A model generated the notes under the pieces. It had not been told where the DNA came from and made no database searches. It saw nothing but the letters and a program-made list of their open reading frames with translations. A stretch of DNA of 64,000 bases from JANRIZ01 sp033764445. Lineage in GTDB: Bacteria; Verrucomicrobiota; Verrucomicrobiia; JAWXBN01. The DNA lies in contig JANRIZ010000160.1 in the NCBI GenBank assembly GCA_033764445.1, positions 3,865 to 67,864 of the forward strand, read 5' to 3'. Shown one piece after another: positions 7,526-16,334 of the stretch. A program made the translations under genes and the position numbers. Numbering within the stretch: position 1 is the first letter of the stretch; each line of letters begins with the position of its first letter.

Positions 7526-8568
7526 GGTTTCCGGTTTTTTTCCACACAATCGATGAGAATGCGGGTGGGGATGTTCAGATCCAGTTTTTTGGCCTCCGCC
7601 AGGGACAACCACCGGTACTTCAGACCCTCGTCGTTGAGGGAGACCTCCGTGGAGGTGGCGCGGCAGGTGTAGTTAAGCAGAATAAAGTGGGCCCGTTTGT
7701 AAAATTCCGGTGAATGAATGCAGTCCTGCACCAGGGTGAAACGGATGTCGGAAATCTCCAGGTTCGTTTCCTCCCGCACCTCCCGGATCAGGGCCTCCAC
7801 ACTCGGCTCATCGGTCTTGATTTTGCCGCCGGGGATGCCCCATTTGTTGCCCCACTTGTGGGTGTAAATCATCAGAACCTCGTCGTTTTCATTGAAGATC
7901 AGGGCGCCCACGGTGGGAATCGGAAAATAATCCGGGAGGGAGGGATGGCTCTGGAGGTAGTGGCGCAGACCCTGGAGATTTTGAAAGAGGAGGTCCGGGT
8001 TGACCGACTTGAGTTTCTCCACCGCATCGTATCCGGTGAGCACCGCGACCCCCGTGATCCCCCCGTGGTGGGCGGTTTCGATGTCATGCATCATGTCCCC
8101 GACGAACATCGTTTCCCGGGGGTTGAGATCGTTTTCGGCCATGATTTCGTGGATTTTGGCCGCCTTGTCGAGAATCTGGACGTAGGGACGTTCGAAGTAG
8201 TGGGCGATGTCGAGGCGTTTGGATTGAACCGCAAAATGTTCCCGATGGATGGTGCTCAGCAGGAAGACCCGCAATTTGTTTTCGCGGCAGAACTCCAGAA
8301 AGTCCCGGGCGTGGGGGAGCATCTGGATGTTTTCCTGCAGACAGTGAAAAGACCGGTGGTAATGGACCTCCAGCTCCACCATCGTGGCCTCGGGCAGATA
8401 CTTTTCATAGAATTTCGGGAACGGCAGGAAGAATTTTTCCCGGAATTCATCCGCCGTCATGGTCGGACGGCTGTAATGCCTGAAAATCTCGTTGGTGGCG
8501 TCGAGGACCGGGCCGAAGTCGTCGACGAGAGTGCCGGACCAGTCGAGGATGATGTTGCGGTAGCGCAT
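7522..8568 (-). CDS. HAD phosphatase-NUDIX hydrolase fusion
   Basis: 348 residues with two domains. Residues 1-210 are a HAD subfamily I phosphatase: motif I LDWSGTLVDD (nucleophile Asp9), a helical cap, motif II LLSTIHRE, Lys in DKAAKI and motif IV FVGDMMHDIETA. Residues 215-348 are a NUDIX domain with PIPTVGALIFNENDEVLM and the Nudix box GGKIKTDEPSVEALIREV continuing REETNL, one residue off consensus (Asn for Gly). HAD motif I has Ser where the second Asp usually sits. The gene overlaps folB by four bases. In folate synthesis a Nudix enzyme removes pyrophosphate from dihydroneopterin triphosphate and a phosphatase then yields FolB's substrate, so this fusion could do both steps. That is inference; nucleotide clean-up or glycolate-type roles are possible. 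Confidence 0.82.
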   Translation of the reverse strand: MRYRNIILDWSGTLVDDFGPVLDATNEIFRHYSRPTMTADEFREKFFLPFPKFYEKYLPEATMVELEVHYHRSFHCLQENIQMLPHARDFLEFCRENKLRVFLLSTIHREHFAVQSKRLDIAHYFERPYVQILDKAAKIHEIMAENDLNPRETMFVGDMMHDIETAHHGGITGVAVLTGYDAVEKLKSVNPDLLFQNLQGLRHYLQSHPSLPDYFPIPTVGALIFNENDEVLMIYTHKWGNKWGIPGGKIKTDEPSVEALIREVREETNLEISDIRFTLVQDCIHSPEFYKRAHFILLNYTCRATSTEVSLNDEGLKYRWLSLAEAKKLDLNIPTRILIDCVEKNRKP

Positions 8569-8689
8569 GGGTGGGGGAAACTAACCACAGATTTCCTGGA
8601 TGGCACGGATTATTTTGGGACAACGCGCCCCGGCCTCCGTCCGGGGCATGGGGGGCCGGGCGGCACCTGTTTCGGGGCGTGTCCTGAAA

Positions 8690-9805
8690 TCAATTGTCGA
8701 TCTGACCCTGGGCCATGCCCGAGGGCAGTGCGTTGGGGCGCGTGCAGGTGCTTTGCAGTTCGATATGCCTGCCCGTGGCCGAGGCGTCCAGGATCGACTG
8801 CATGACGTCGAGCGCATGGTACCCGAGATCCGCACTCATGCGCGGGGCGCGTTTGTTGTGGAGGGCCGAAACCATGTCCGCCACGCCGATGCCCCGGAAC
8901 CCCGGCTCGGGGTGGAGGTGGGGCATTTCCAGCCAGTCCTTCTGGCCCGGACGGAAGACCTTGACGATGCCTCCCGTGCCGTTGGGGTCGGGAACACTCA
9001 TGGAACCCTCGGAACCGAAAATCTCGATGTTCGGGAGCGTCCCGTGCCAGACATCGAAGGAGGTCAGCAGGGTGACCACCGCGCCGTTGTGGAAATCCAG
9101 GATGCTGGCGATGTGCGTGGGGGTCTCGACCTGGATCACCTTGCCGTGTTTGGGCTGGCTTGTGATCGTGCGCGTGGGGAAGGAGACCTGGGCCGAGGAG
9201 GTGACACGACGGACCGGCCCCAGCAGATTGATCAGGGCATTGAGATAGTAGGGTCCCATGTCGAAGAGCGGACCGCCCCCGACCTCGTAGTAAAATTCCG
9301 GGGCCGGGTGCCAGCTTTCGTGGCCGTGGCAGATCATGTGGGCCACCCCGCCGATGGGCCGACCGATAAAGCCCTCATCCAGAAGTTTGCGGGCCAGCTG
9401 TCCGCCCGGACCCAGATACGTGTCCGGGGCGCATCCGACCAGCAGATTCTTTTGTCGGGCCAGCTCCAGCACCGCCCGGCCTTCCTCGCGGTTGACCGCA
9501 AAGGGTTTTTCACAATAGGCGTGTTTTCCCGCATTGAGAATCTGCAGGTTCACCGGGGCGTGGGCCTTGGGGATGGTGAGGTTGATGACAATTTTGATTT
9601 CCGGGTCCGCCAGAAGTTCATCCACCGAACAGGCCTTGCCCGCGCCGAATTTTTCGATTTGGGCTTTGGCCCGCGAGATGTCCAGATCCGCACAGGCGGC
9701 GATTTCCAGACAGGGATAAAGTTTGCAGCCTTCAAAATAGGCCCAGCTGATGTTGCCGGCGCCGATGATACCGATTTTTGTTTTGGGGATGGGGGAGTGG
9801 GACAT
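8690..9805 (-). CDS. Gfo/Idh/MocA family NAD(P)-dependent oxidoreductase
   Basis: 371 residues. The Rossmann fold opens KIGIIGAGNISWAYFEG, the family Glu-Lys-Pro catalytic motif is seen in AYCEKPFAVN near residue 96, and the C-terminal alpha/beta domain contains GGGPLFDMGPYYLNALINLLGP, with the conserved Asp and Tyr of sugar dehydrogenases. Such enzymes oxidise sugars, inositols or amino-sugar derivatives. The substrate cannot be assigned: no sugar cluster surrounds it. It is transcribed alone. A 7-bp GC hairpin without T run lies at 8627-8647 downstream of the stop. Confidence 0.88.
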   Translation of the reverse strand: MSHSPIPKTKIGIIGAGNISWAYFEGCKLYPCLEIAACADLDISRAKAQIEKFGAGKACSVDELLADPEIKIVINLTIPKAHAPVNLQILNAGKHAYCEKPFAVNREEGRAVLELARQKNLLVGCAPDTYLGPGGQLARKLLDEGFIGRPIGGVAHMICHGHESWHPAPEFYYEVGGGPLFDMGPYYLNALINLLGPVRRVTSSAQVSFPTRTITSQPKHGKVIQVETPTHIASILDFHNGAVVTLLTSFDVWHGTLPNIEIFGSEGSMSVPDPNGTGGIVKVFRPGQKDWLEMPHLHPEPGFRGIGVADMVSALHNKRAPRMSADLGYHALDVMQSILDASATGRHIELQSTCTRPNALPSGMAQGQIDN

Positions 9806-9927
9806 GGTCCATGCTGATTAGGCGAAAACAGGCGGGAATCAACATTTTTGTCGCTCCGCCCTTGTCCCCGGGGAATTGTGTGGCAGGTTGGAACCGGGCC
9901 CCTTATAAGGAGGGTGAACATTCCATC

Positions 9928-9945
9928 GAAAGACCCGGGTCTTTC
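9928..9945. repeat. Perfect 18-bp palindrome upstream of the WecA/MraY-type gene
   Basis: GAAAGACCCGGGTCTTTC is fully self-complementary and lies 25 bp before the chosen start. A second palindrome, CCTTATAAGG, sits at 9901-9910. Either could be an operator or a leader structure; neither is followed by a T run. Confidence 0.6.
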
Positions 9946-9970
9946 CTGGATCCGTACCGTGAACCCCGCC

Positions 9971-11422
9971 ATGCCATCACCGCTGATCCAAGCCATGTTT
10001 TTGATGCTGCTGGGAGTGACCGGCATTTTTCTGACGGTCCCGCCCGTGCGCCGTTGGGCCATCAGACGCCGTCTGGTGGACCGGCCCGATTTTCGCCGCA
10101 AAAAGCACCGGCGCCCCGTGCCGAGGGTCGGGGGCGTGGCCATCTTTGCCGTGGTTTTTGTCCAGTTCATCCTGTGGCAATACCTGACCCCCTCCATCCA
10201 CCTGATCTCCTCCTGGGGCCTGATCCTGACCAGCTCCATGATCTTTGCGATGGGATTCCGGGATGATCTGAAGGCCATGGGCGCCAAGCGCAAATTGCTC
10301 ATCCAGGTGGCCGTGGCCGGACTGGCCTTTTTCATGGGGATCCGGGTGGATGCCCTTTTTGGGTACGATTTGCCCGTCTGGCTGGGCCTGCCCATGACCG
10401 TCCTGTGGCTGATCTCCACGACCAACATCATCAATCTGATCGATGGCATTGACGGATTGGCGGTGGGCGTCTGTCTGTTTTTGATGCTGACCATTGCGCT
10501 GCTCAACAGCACCGTGGGTTATTACACGATCCTGTGTCTTGGCATCTTCGGGACACTTCTGGGGTTTCTGTATTTCAACTTTCCCCCGGCCAAAATCTTT
10601 CTCGGGGATGGCGGGGCGTATTTTCTGGGGTACCTGATCGGGTGCATCACCATTCTGAATTCCAACAAGGGGGAGGTCGCCCTGGCCCTGCTGGCCCCGT
10701 TTCTGGCCCTCGGACTGCCCATTTTGGACACGACCTTTGCCATCATCCGTCGCGGACTGCGCGGGGTGCCGCTCTTTTACGGGGATCGCGAGCATATCCA
10801 TCACAAGCTCGTGGACATGGGCATTTCCCACCGCAATATCCTGATTCTCCTTTACTCCATTTGCGCCGCCCTGAGCCTTTCCGCGGCGGCCGTATTTTTC
10901 ACTCAGGGCCGGTTGCTGCCGCTGGTGGTGGCATTTCTGGCGGTCCTGATCCTCATCGGGGCCAAGGAACTCGGGTATGTCCGCAGTTATTTTGGGCTTC
11001 TCACACAGATCAGCAAAAGTGTCGCCCGCCGCCGTGAAGCCCAGAAGGTGCAGACACTGATGGAAATGTTCCGGACGGACATGGCCGGGATCCGGGATCC
11101 GGTCAATCATTGGAAATACCTGGAGACCGTCGCCGACCGGCTGGGGTTTGAAAGTTTCCACTTCCGGTCCTCGGATGAAACCCGCCTGGATTCGCATCAG
11201 TGGAAGCGACTGGTTCCCCTGGTCGGGGAGGAGACCGCCGACAAAAAGCCCCTGGAACTCCACAGCTTCATCCTGGTCCTCAAGTTCCATAAAAAAATAC
11301 TGGGGGATGTGGTGTTTTTGAAGAAAATCCCGCGCGAGGACATCCCCCATTTCCACCGTCTGTGTGATCTGATGTGCAAGGATCTTGCGGAAACCCTCGA
11401 CGCATGTCTGACCCGCTCCTGA
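9971..11422 (+). CDS. Polyprenyl-phosphate HexNAc-1-phosphate transferase, WecA/TagO type, with C-terminal cytosolic extension
   Basis: 483 residues. It transfers a sugar-1-phosphate from a UDP-sugar to undecaprenyl phosphate to start a cell-surface glycan. About ten membrane segments fill residues 1-330. Family motifs visible are KKHRRPVPRVGG, FRDDLKAMGA (the DDx2 motif), NIINLIDGIDGLAVG (catalytic NxxNxxDGxDGL), FLGDGGAYFLGYL and a histidine-rich DREHIHHKL. The last motif favours the WecA/TagO branch over MraY. An additional soluble C-terminal region of about 140 residues (from roughly residue 345) is unusual for the family and unrecognised. The ATG at 9971 is preferred; a GTG at 9959 is in frame. 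No glycan cluster adjoins it. Confidence 0.87.
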   Translation: MPSPLIQAMFLMLLGVTGIFLTVPPVRRWAIRRRLVDRPDFRRKKHRRPVPRVGGVAIFAVVFVQFILWQYLTPSIHLISSWGLILTSSMIFAMGFRDDLKAMGAKRKLLIQVAVAGLAFFMGIRVDALFGYDLPVWLGLPMTVLWLISTTNIINLIDGIDGLAVGVCLFLMLTIALLNSTVGYYTILCLGIFGTLLGFLYFNFPPAKIFLGDGGAYFLGYLIGCITILNSNKGEVALALLAPFLALGLPILDTTFAIIRRGLRGVPLFYGDREHIHHKLVDMGISHRNILILLYSICAALSLSAAAVFFTQGRLLPLVVAFLAVLILIGAKELGYVRSYFGLLTQISKSVARRREAQKVQTLMEMFRTDMAGIRDPVNHWKYLETVADRLGFESFHFRSSDETRLDSHQWKRLVPLVGEETADKKPLELHSFILVLKFHKKILGDVVFLKKIPREDIPHFHRLCDLMCKDLAETLDACLTRS

Positions 11423-11455
11423 GCCGGATGACGGGGCCGTTCCGCGACCGCAGGC

Positions 11456-12733
11456 CTAACGGGAAAGCGACTGGAAGCCGATGTCGCGGCGGAGGCATTT
11501 GCCTTCAAAGGAAATTTTTTCGGCGGCGGCATAGGCCGTCTGCAGGGCTTGGGGAAGGGAGGGCCCGGTGGCCGAGACACTCAGGACACGTCCGCCGGAA
11601 TTGACCAGAACCCCCTCCTTGAGTTTGGTCCCCGCGTGAAACACCTTCACCGCCGCATTTTTCTCCGCCTCGGCGATGCCGGTGATGGGAAGACCCTTTT
11701 TGTAGACGCCCGGATACCCTTCCGAGGCCAGGACAATGGTGGCGGCACACTCGTCCTTCCATTGGATGGACTGGGAGGAGAGGGAGCCCTGGGTGCAGGC
11801 CAGGATGATTTCCAGAAGGTCGGAATCCAGCCTCCGCATCAGCGACTGGGTTTCCGGGTCGCCAAAACGCGCGTTGAACTCAATGACGTACGGGCCTCGG
11901 TCCGTCAGCATGATTCCCGGGAAAAGAACCCCCTTGAAATCGATTTCCTCGGCCACGCACCCGGCCATAAAACGGTCGAAAATCCGTTCCGCAATCAGCT
12001 TTTCGGCGGAGGCATCCGCAAAGGGCACCGGGGAATAGGTTCCCATGCCGCCCGTGTTCGGCCCTGTGTTGTTTTCGCCGATCCGTTTGTGATCCTGGGC
12101 CAGCGGCATCATCCGGTAGTTTTTGCCATCCAGAAACGCATGGGCGGAAACCTCCAGCCCCTCCATGAATTCCTCGATGAGAATTTTTTCACCGGCCCCA
12201 CCGAAAATCCGCTTGATCATCATGTCATCAACGGCCGTCCGCACCTCCGCCGCGTTTTGGGCAATGATCACACCCTTTCCCAGGGCCAGACCGTCGGCCT
12301 TGATGACCTGGGGATACGGGAGCGAGGCTGAAAATCCGAGCGCCTCGTCGGCGTTTGTGAAAGTGGCACAACGGGCCGTGGGGATATCGTGGCGGAGGCA
12401 GAAGTCCTTTGCGAAACATTTGCTCGCCTCAAACTGCGCCGCCTTCTGGTTCGGTCCGAAAATTTTCAATCCGACGTGCTGGAACATGTCCACGATGCCC
12501 TTGGCCAGGGGGTTGTCCGGTCCCACAATCGTCAGGTCCGGGCGCATGGATTTGGCAAAGGCGAGCAGACTCGGGAGATCCTCGGCGCCAATGTTGGCAC
12601 ATTCCGCAATGGGGGCGATTCCGGGATTGCCCGGGGCGCAGATGATTTTGGGTTTGCGGGGGCTTTGGGAGAGTTTCCAGACGAGCGCGTGTTCGCGGGC
12701 GCCTCCGCCGATGACAAGGACTGTTTCCGACAT
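11456..12733 (-). CDS. purD: Phosphoribosylamine-glycine ligase (GAR synthetase)
   Basis: 425 residues, the usual length. It ligates glycine to phosphoribosylamine with ATP in purine synthesis. The N-domain begins VLVIGGGAREHALVWKLSQSP, the classic PurD opening. VGPDNPLAKGIVD follows, then the ATP-grasp domain with VIKADGLALGKGVI and the GAR synthetase signature RFGDPETQ near residue 290. It is a single gene here, converging with the WecA-type gene with a 33-bp gap and separated from moaA by 178 bp. No other purine gene is nearby. Confidence 0.97.
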   Translation of the reverse strand: MSETVLVIGGGAREHALVWKLSQSPRKPKIICAPGNPGIAPIAECANIGAEDLPSLLAFAKSMRPDLTIVGPDNPLAKGIVDMFQHVGLKIFGPNQKAAQFEASKCFAKDFCLRHDIPTARCATFTNADEALGFSASLPYPQVIKADGLALGKGVIIAQNAAEVRTAVDDMMIKRIFGGAGEKILIEEFMEGLEVSAHAFLDGKNYRMMPLAQDHKRIGENNTGPNTGGMGTYSPVPFADASAEKLIAERIFDRFMAGCVAEEIDFKGVLFPGIMLTDRGPYVIEFNARFGDPETQSLMRRLDSDLLEIILACTQGSLSSQSIQWKDECAATIVLASEGYPGVYKKGLPITGIAEAEKNAAVKVFHAGTKLKEGVLVNSGGRVLSVSATGPSLPQALQTAYAAAEKISFEGKCLRRDIGFQSLSR

Positions 12734-12820
12734 GGCCGCGTAGTAAACATTTTGAATTCTATCCTGAACAGAAAAAAACAGATTTTTTTTAATAAATCAT
12801 GCTTTTTTCGGTGGATGGCG

Positions 12821-12847
12821 CGGGTCCGTCGATCAGTGGCGGACCCG
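12821..12847. other. Hairpin between purD and moaA
   Basis: CGGGTCCG (12821-12828) and CGGACCCG (12840-12847) form a perfect 8-bp stem around an 11-nt loop. It lies downstream of the moaA stop and upstream of the purD start, both on the minus strand. There is no T run after it, so a classical terminator is not supported. The flanking bases hold two copies of ATAAATCATG. Confidence 0.5.
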
Positions 12848-12911
12848 TGAATTATAAATCATGATAATGGCGAATGAAGAGCAGGATTAATGATCGTGCG
12901 GCACCGTGGAA

Positions 12912-13892
12912 TCAGCCCCCAATGGCGATCATTTTGCGGCCGGGCTGGTAGTTGTCGCGGAAGGCATGCTGCGCCGGTTTGCGGGCGACCACGGCGAGGA
13001 ATTCGTTTTTCAGAAGTGCGTCATCCGTCGAATTCCGCAGCAAGGCCCGCAGGTCGTATTCATCGTGGGCGCCGAGGCAGGGCCGCAATTTGCCCTCGCA
13101 GGTGAGCCGCATTTTGTTGCACGAATCACAAAAGTGCAGGTTGGTCATCGCCCCGATGAAGCCCAGGGTCACGCTCTGGGCGGGGTCCGTATAATAGACC
13201 GCAGGACCGTTTCCGGTGTAATCCCCTTTGGGAACAAGCGCAAAATGCCGGGAAATCCGCTGCATGACCTCCCCCACGGAAATGAAGTTTTCCTCGGTGA
13301 GCACCTCGCGGGAACTGACCGGCATCATTTCGATGAAGCGGAGCGCCAGGCCGCGGGCCCGGGCAAATTCCACCATGGGCATGATTTCATCGTCGTTTTT
13401 GCCACGGATCAGAACCATGTTGAGTTTGATTTTCCGGAAGCCCGCCTCCCGGGCCGCTTCAATTCCCTGCAGAACCTCCGCAAGCAGGGGGCGCCCGGAG
13501 ATGGCGGCGTACCCCTCCGGACGAAGCGAATCGAGGCTGATATTGATGTTCTCCAGCCCCGCGTCCCGGAGGTCCCGGGCCATGTTTTTGAGAAGGGTGC
13601 CGTTGGTGGTCATTCCCACATCGGCCACACCGGGGGTGGCACACAGGCGGGAGATGAAACGGAGAATGTCCCGGCGCACGAGCGGCTCCCCGCCGGTGAC
13701 CCGGTACTTGGTGATGCCCAGGCCCACCCCCACGCGGACCACCCGCAGGATCTCCTCATAGGAAAGAATGTCGGAACGCGGCAGCCATTGCTGCTGCTCG
13801 TCGGGCATGCAATACAGGCAGCGTTCGTTGCACCGGTCGGTGACCGAAATGCGCAGGTAGGTGACCGTATGGTGGTGGGCGTCGGTGAGCAT
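12912..13892 (-). CDS. moaA: GTP 3',8-cyclase (molybdenum cofactor synthesis)
   Basis: 326 residues. It is a radical-SAM enzyme that rearranges GTP in the first step of molybdopterin synthesis. The N-terminal cluster motif is CNERCLYC near residue 19. The C-terminal second [4Fe-4S] site uses CDSCNKMRLTCEGKLRPC, and the chain ends in the Gly-Gly tail (MIAIGG) that is essential in MoaA. Length and motifs are complete. No other moa or moe gene is present in the window, so the rest of the pathway must be elsewhere. It is transcribed alone. Confidence 0.97.
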   Translation of the reverse strand: MLTDAHHHTVTYLRISVTDRCNERCLYCMPDEQQQWLPRSDILSYEEILRVVRVGVGLGITKYRVTGGEPLVRRDILRFISRLCATPGVADVGMTTNGTLLKNMARDLRDAGLENINISLDSLRPEGYAAISGRPLLAEVLQGIEAAREAGFRKIKLNMVLIRGKNDDEIMPMVEFARARGLALRFIEMMPVSSREVLTEENFISVGEVMQRISRHFALVPKGDYTGNGPAVYYTDPAQSVTLGFIGAMTNLHFCDSCNKMRLTCEGKLRPCLGAHDEYDLRALLRNSTDDALLKNEFLAVVARKPAQHAFRDNYQPGRKMIAIGG

Positions 13893-14030
13893 CGGTTGCC
13901 GACAACTAACATCAAAATGCCGCCGGGTCCAATCTCCAAATGGACGGCGGACGACTTTTTGCTGGATTCACCGAGTTGACCCCCTAATGTGTGGGCCTGT
14001 GATCCGCGCCCAACGGAACCGAGGAAATCC

Positions 14031-14444
14031 ATGCCTGAAGAGACCCCCCAAGACCTGACCCCCGCCCCCGGGACCCGACCCGACCCGAGGGGTGGCAGCG
14101 GCCCAACCCCCCTTCACCCGGAACCCGGGACCGTGGACTGGAAAGCGGTGGCGCAGATGCCCGAGTTCCAGGCACTGGTCCGAGCCAAATTCCGGTTTAT
14201 CGTCCCGGCGACCCTGTTTTTCATCCTCTACTATTTTGCCCTGCCCGTGCTGGTGGGCTATTTCCCGGAGCTGATGAGCCGCCCGGTTCTCGGACCTGTC
14301 AACGGGGCGTACCTCTTTGCGTTGTCCCAGTTTTTCATGGCCTGGATTCTGGCCGCCCTGTACGTGAAGGTTTCCGGAAAGTTTGACCGCCAGGCACGCG
14401 AAATCCGTCAGAAAGTCCTCGGCGCAAAAGGAGAACACCGATGA
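14031..14444 (+). CDS. DUF485 family inner-membrane protein
   Basis: 137 residues. After a proline-rich N-terminus the DUF485 domain starts near residue 45 with PEFQALVRAKFRFIVPATLFF, followed by two membrane helices. A charged C-terminus contains DRQAREIR. It is the YjcH-type partner gene that regularly precedes acetate symporters; its molecular role is unknown. The start at 14031 has a GAGG (14021-14024) upstream. Its stop overlaps the next gene as ATGA, so the two are translationally coupled. Confidence 0.88.
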   Translation: MPEETPQDLTPAPGTRPDPRGGSGPTPLHPEPGTVDWKAVAQMPEFQALVRAKFRFIVPATLFFILYYFALPVLVGYFPELMSRPVLGPVNGAYLFALSQFFMAWILAALYVKVSGKFDRQAREIRQKVLGAKGEHR

Positions 14445-15994
14445 CCATTTCACTGATCATGTTTCTGGTTTTTGTGGCGGTGACCCTGGGCATCACCTAC
14501 TGGTCGGCGGGCCGTTCGCAGGGGTCGGCGGCGTTTTTCACGGCCAACCGGTCGATCACCGGCTGGCAGAACGGCCTGGCGGTGGCCGGGGACTACATGA
14601 GTGCCGCCTCCTTCCTGGGAATCGCCGGGATGATCGCCTTTTACGGGTACGACGGGTTCATGTATTCCGTCGGATTTCTCGTGGCATACCTGACCGTTCT
14701 CCTGCTGGTGGCCGAGCCCCTGCGCAACGCGGGGAAATACACCATGGCCGATGTGCTGGCGTACCGGCTGGAGCCCCGTCCCGTGAGGGCCATGGCCGCG
14801 CTGAGCACCCTGACCGTGAGCACCTTTTACATGATCGCCCAGATGGTGGGGGCCGGGGCCCTGGTGTCACTTCTTTTGCCCGGGGTTCCGTTTTATGTGG
14901 CGGTCATCGGGGTGGGGGCGATCATGATTGTGTACGTGGTTTTTGGCGGGATGCTCGCCACCACGTGGGTGCAGATCATCAAGGCCGTGCTGCTGATGAG
15001 CGGCACCTTTTTGCTGAGTGTGTTTGTCCTGGCCCATTTCGGTTTTGATCTCGGCCGGTTTTTCCGGGCGGTCACCCACGTCTCCTCCCACAACCACGGG
15101 GTGGAGGTGGTCCGGAACTTTTTGCAGCCGGGCCTGAAGTACGGGCCGCCCTACGGGGCGCTGGATTTGATCTCCCTGGGGGTGGCGCTGCTTTTGGGGA
15201 CGGCGGGGTTGCCGCATATCCTGGTGCGGTTTTACACCGTGCCCGATGCGCGGACCGCCCGGGTCAGTGTGGTGTGGGCGATGGTCATCATCGGTCTGTT
15301 TTACATCATGACCACCTTTCTGGGCTACGGGGCGGCGACCATTGTCGGTCAGGACTACATCAAGGTCCACGGCGGGACAAACATGAGTGCCCCGCTGCTG
15401 GCCCAGGTCCTGGGGGGTGAAATCTTTTTTGCGTTCATCTCGGCTGTGGCCTTTGCGACCATTCTGGCCGTGGTGGCGGGGTTGACGATCAGCGCCTCGA
15501 CCTCGTTTGCGCATGATTTTTACACCAATGTGATCCATCACGGACGCGAGACGAATCCCGGGGAGGAAGTGCGCGTGGCCCGGATCACCGCCTTTGTGGT
15601 GGGGGCGGTGTCCATGGGCATTGCCATTTACCTGGGGCAGGGGGTCAACGTGGCGTTTCTGGTGGGGCTGGCCTTTGCCGTGGCCGCCTCGGCGAACCTG
15701 CCGGCGATTCTCTTTTCAATCTACTGGCGGCGCTTCAACACGAGCGGCGCCCTGTGGGGAATGGGGGCGGGACTGGTCAGTTCAATTGTCCTGGTCTGCC
15801 TCAGCCCGAGTGTGATGGGGGCCAAAGCCCTTTTCCCGCTTGAGAATCCCGCGCTGGTGAGTGTGCCGATCGGGTTTCTGGCCTCGTGGATCGGGACCCT
15901 GCTGGGCAAACCACACGGGCGGAAGGATCAGTTTGATGAGATGCATGTGCGGGCCCACACCGGGCTGGGGGCCGAGAAGGCCGGAGGCCATTAG
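14441..15994 (+). CDS. actP: Sodium:solute symporter, cation/acetate type
   Basis: 517 residues with about 13 membrane helices in the SSS (LeuT) fold. Family landmarks are TYWSAGRSQGSAAFFTANRS in the first loop, GWQNGLAVAGDYMSAASFLG, GLPHILVRFYTVPDARTAR in the middle, and SASTSFAHDFYTNV with the intracellular helix region near residue 350. These are characteristic of ActP/YjcG acetate and glycolate permeases. Coupling to an upstream DUF485 gene through ATGA repeats the yjcH-actP arrangement. Acetate is the likely substrate; pyruvate or another small monocarboxylate cannot be excluded. No acs gene is adjacent. Confidence 0.9.
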   Translation: MTISLIMFLVFVAVTLGITYWSAGRSQGSAAFFTANRSITGWQNGLAVAGDYMSAASFLGIAGMIAFYGYDGFMYSVGFLVAYLTVLLLVAEPLRNAGKYTMADVLAYRLEPRPVRAMAALSTLTVSTFYMIAQMVGAGALVSLLLPGVPFYVAVIGVGAIMIVYVVFGGMLATTWVQIIKAVLLMSGTFLLSVFVLAHFGFDLGRFFRAVTHVSSHNHGVEVVRNFLQPGLKYGPPYGALDLISLGVALLLGTAGLPHILVRFYTVPDARTARVSVVWAMVIIGLFYIMTTFLGYGAATIVGQDYIKVHGGTNMSAPLLAQVLGGEIFFAFISAVAFATILAVVAGLTISASTSFAHDFYTNVIHHGRETNPGEEVRVARITAFVVGAVSMGIAIYLGQGVNVAFLVGLAFAVAASANLPAILFSIYWRRFNTSGALWGMGAGLVSSIVLVCLSPSVMGAKALFPLENPALVSVPIGFLASWIGTLLGKPHGRKDQFDEMHVRAHTGLGAEKAGGH

Positions 15995-16063
15995 GGCACG
16001 TGGCGAAACAGAAGATTCTTCTTGTCAGAATCCCAGAATCCCATATACCATCCTCCCTTACAC

Positions 16064-16139
<76 letters not shown>

Positions 16140-16149
16140 TTTTTTTATG

Positions 16150-16182
16150 GAGCCCTTTCCCCCGGAAGGGCTCTTTTTTTTT
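16150..16182 (+). terminator. Intrinsic terminator after tRNA-Gly
   Basis: GAGCCCTT (16150-16157) pairs with AAGGGCTC (16166-16173), extendable through TCC/GGA in the loop, and is followed by nine T. It begins 11 nt past the tRNA 3' end. Confidence 0.85.
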
Positions 16183-16334
16183 GATCATTTTTCGATCATA
16201 ATTCTCCGTGACAATGCAGGAAATGTGCGTCAGATTGATGTCAGTAAATCTTCTATGACGGTTGAGAGTGCATATTCGGTCGGTCGGGTTTCCGGGGGTG
16301 ACGTTTTTTTCAAAAATCAACAAAAGGATACGCC

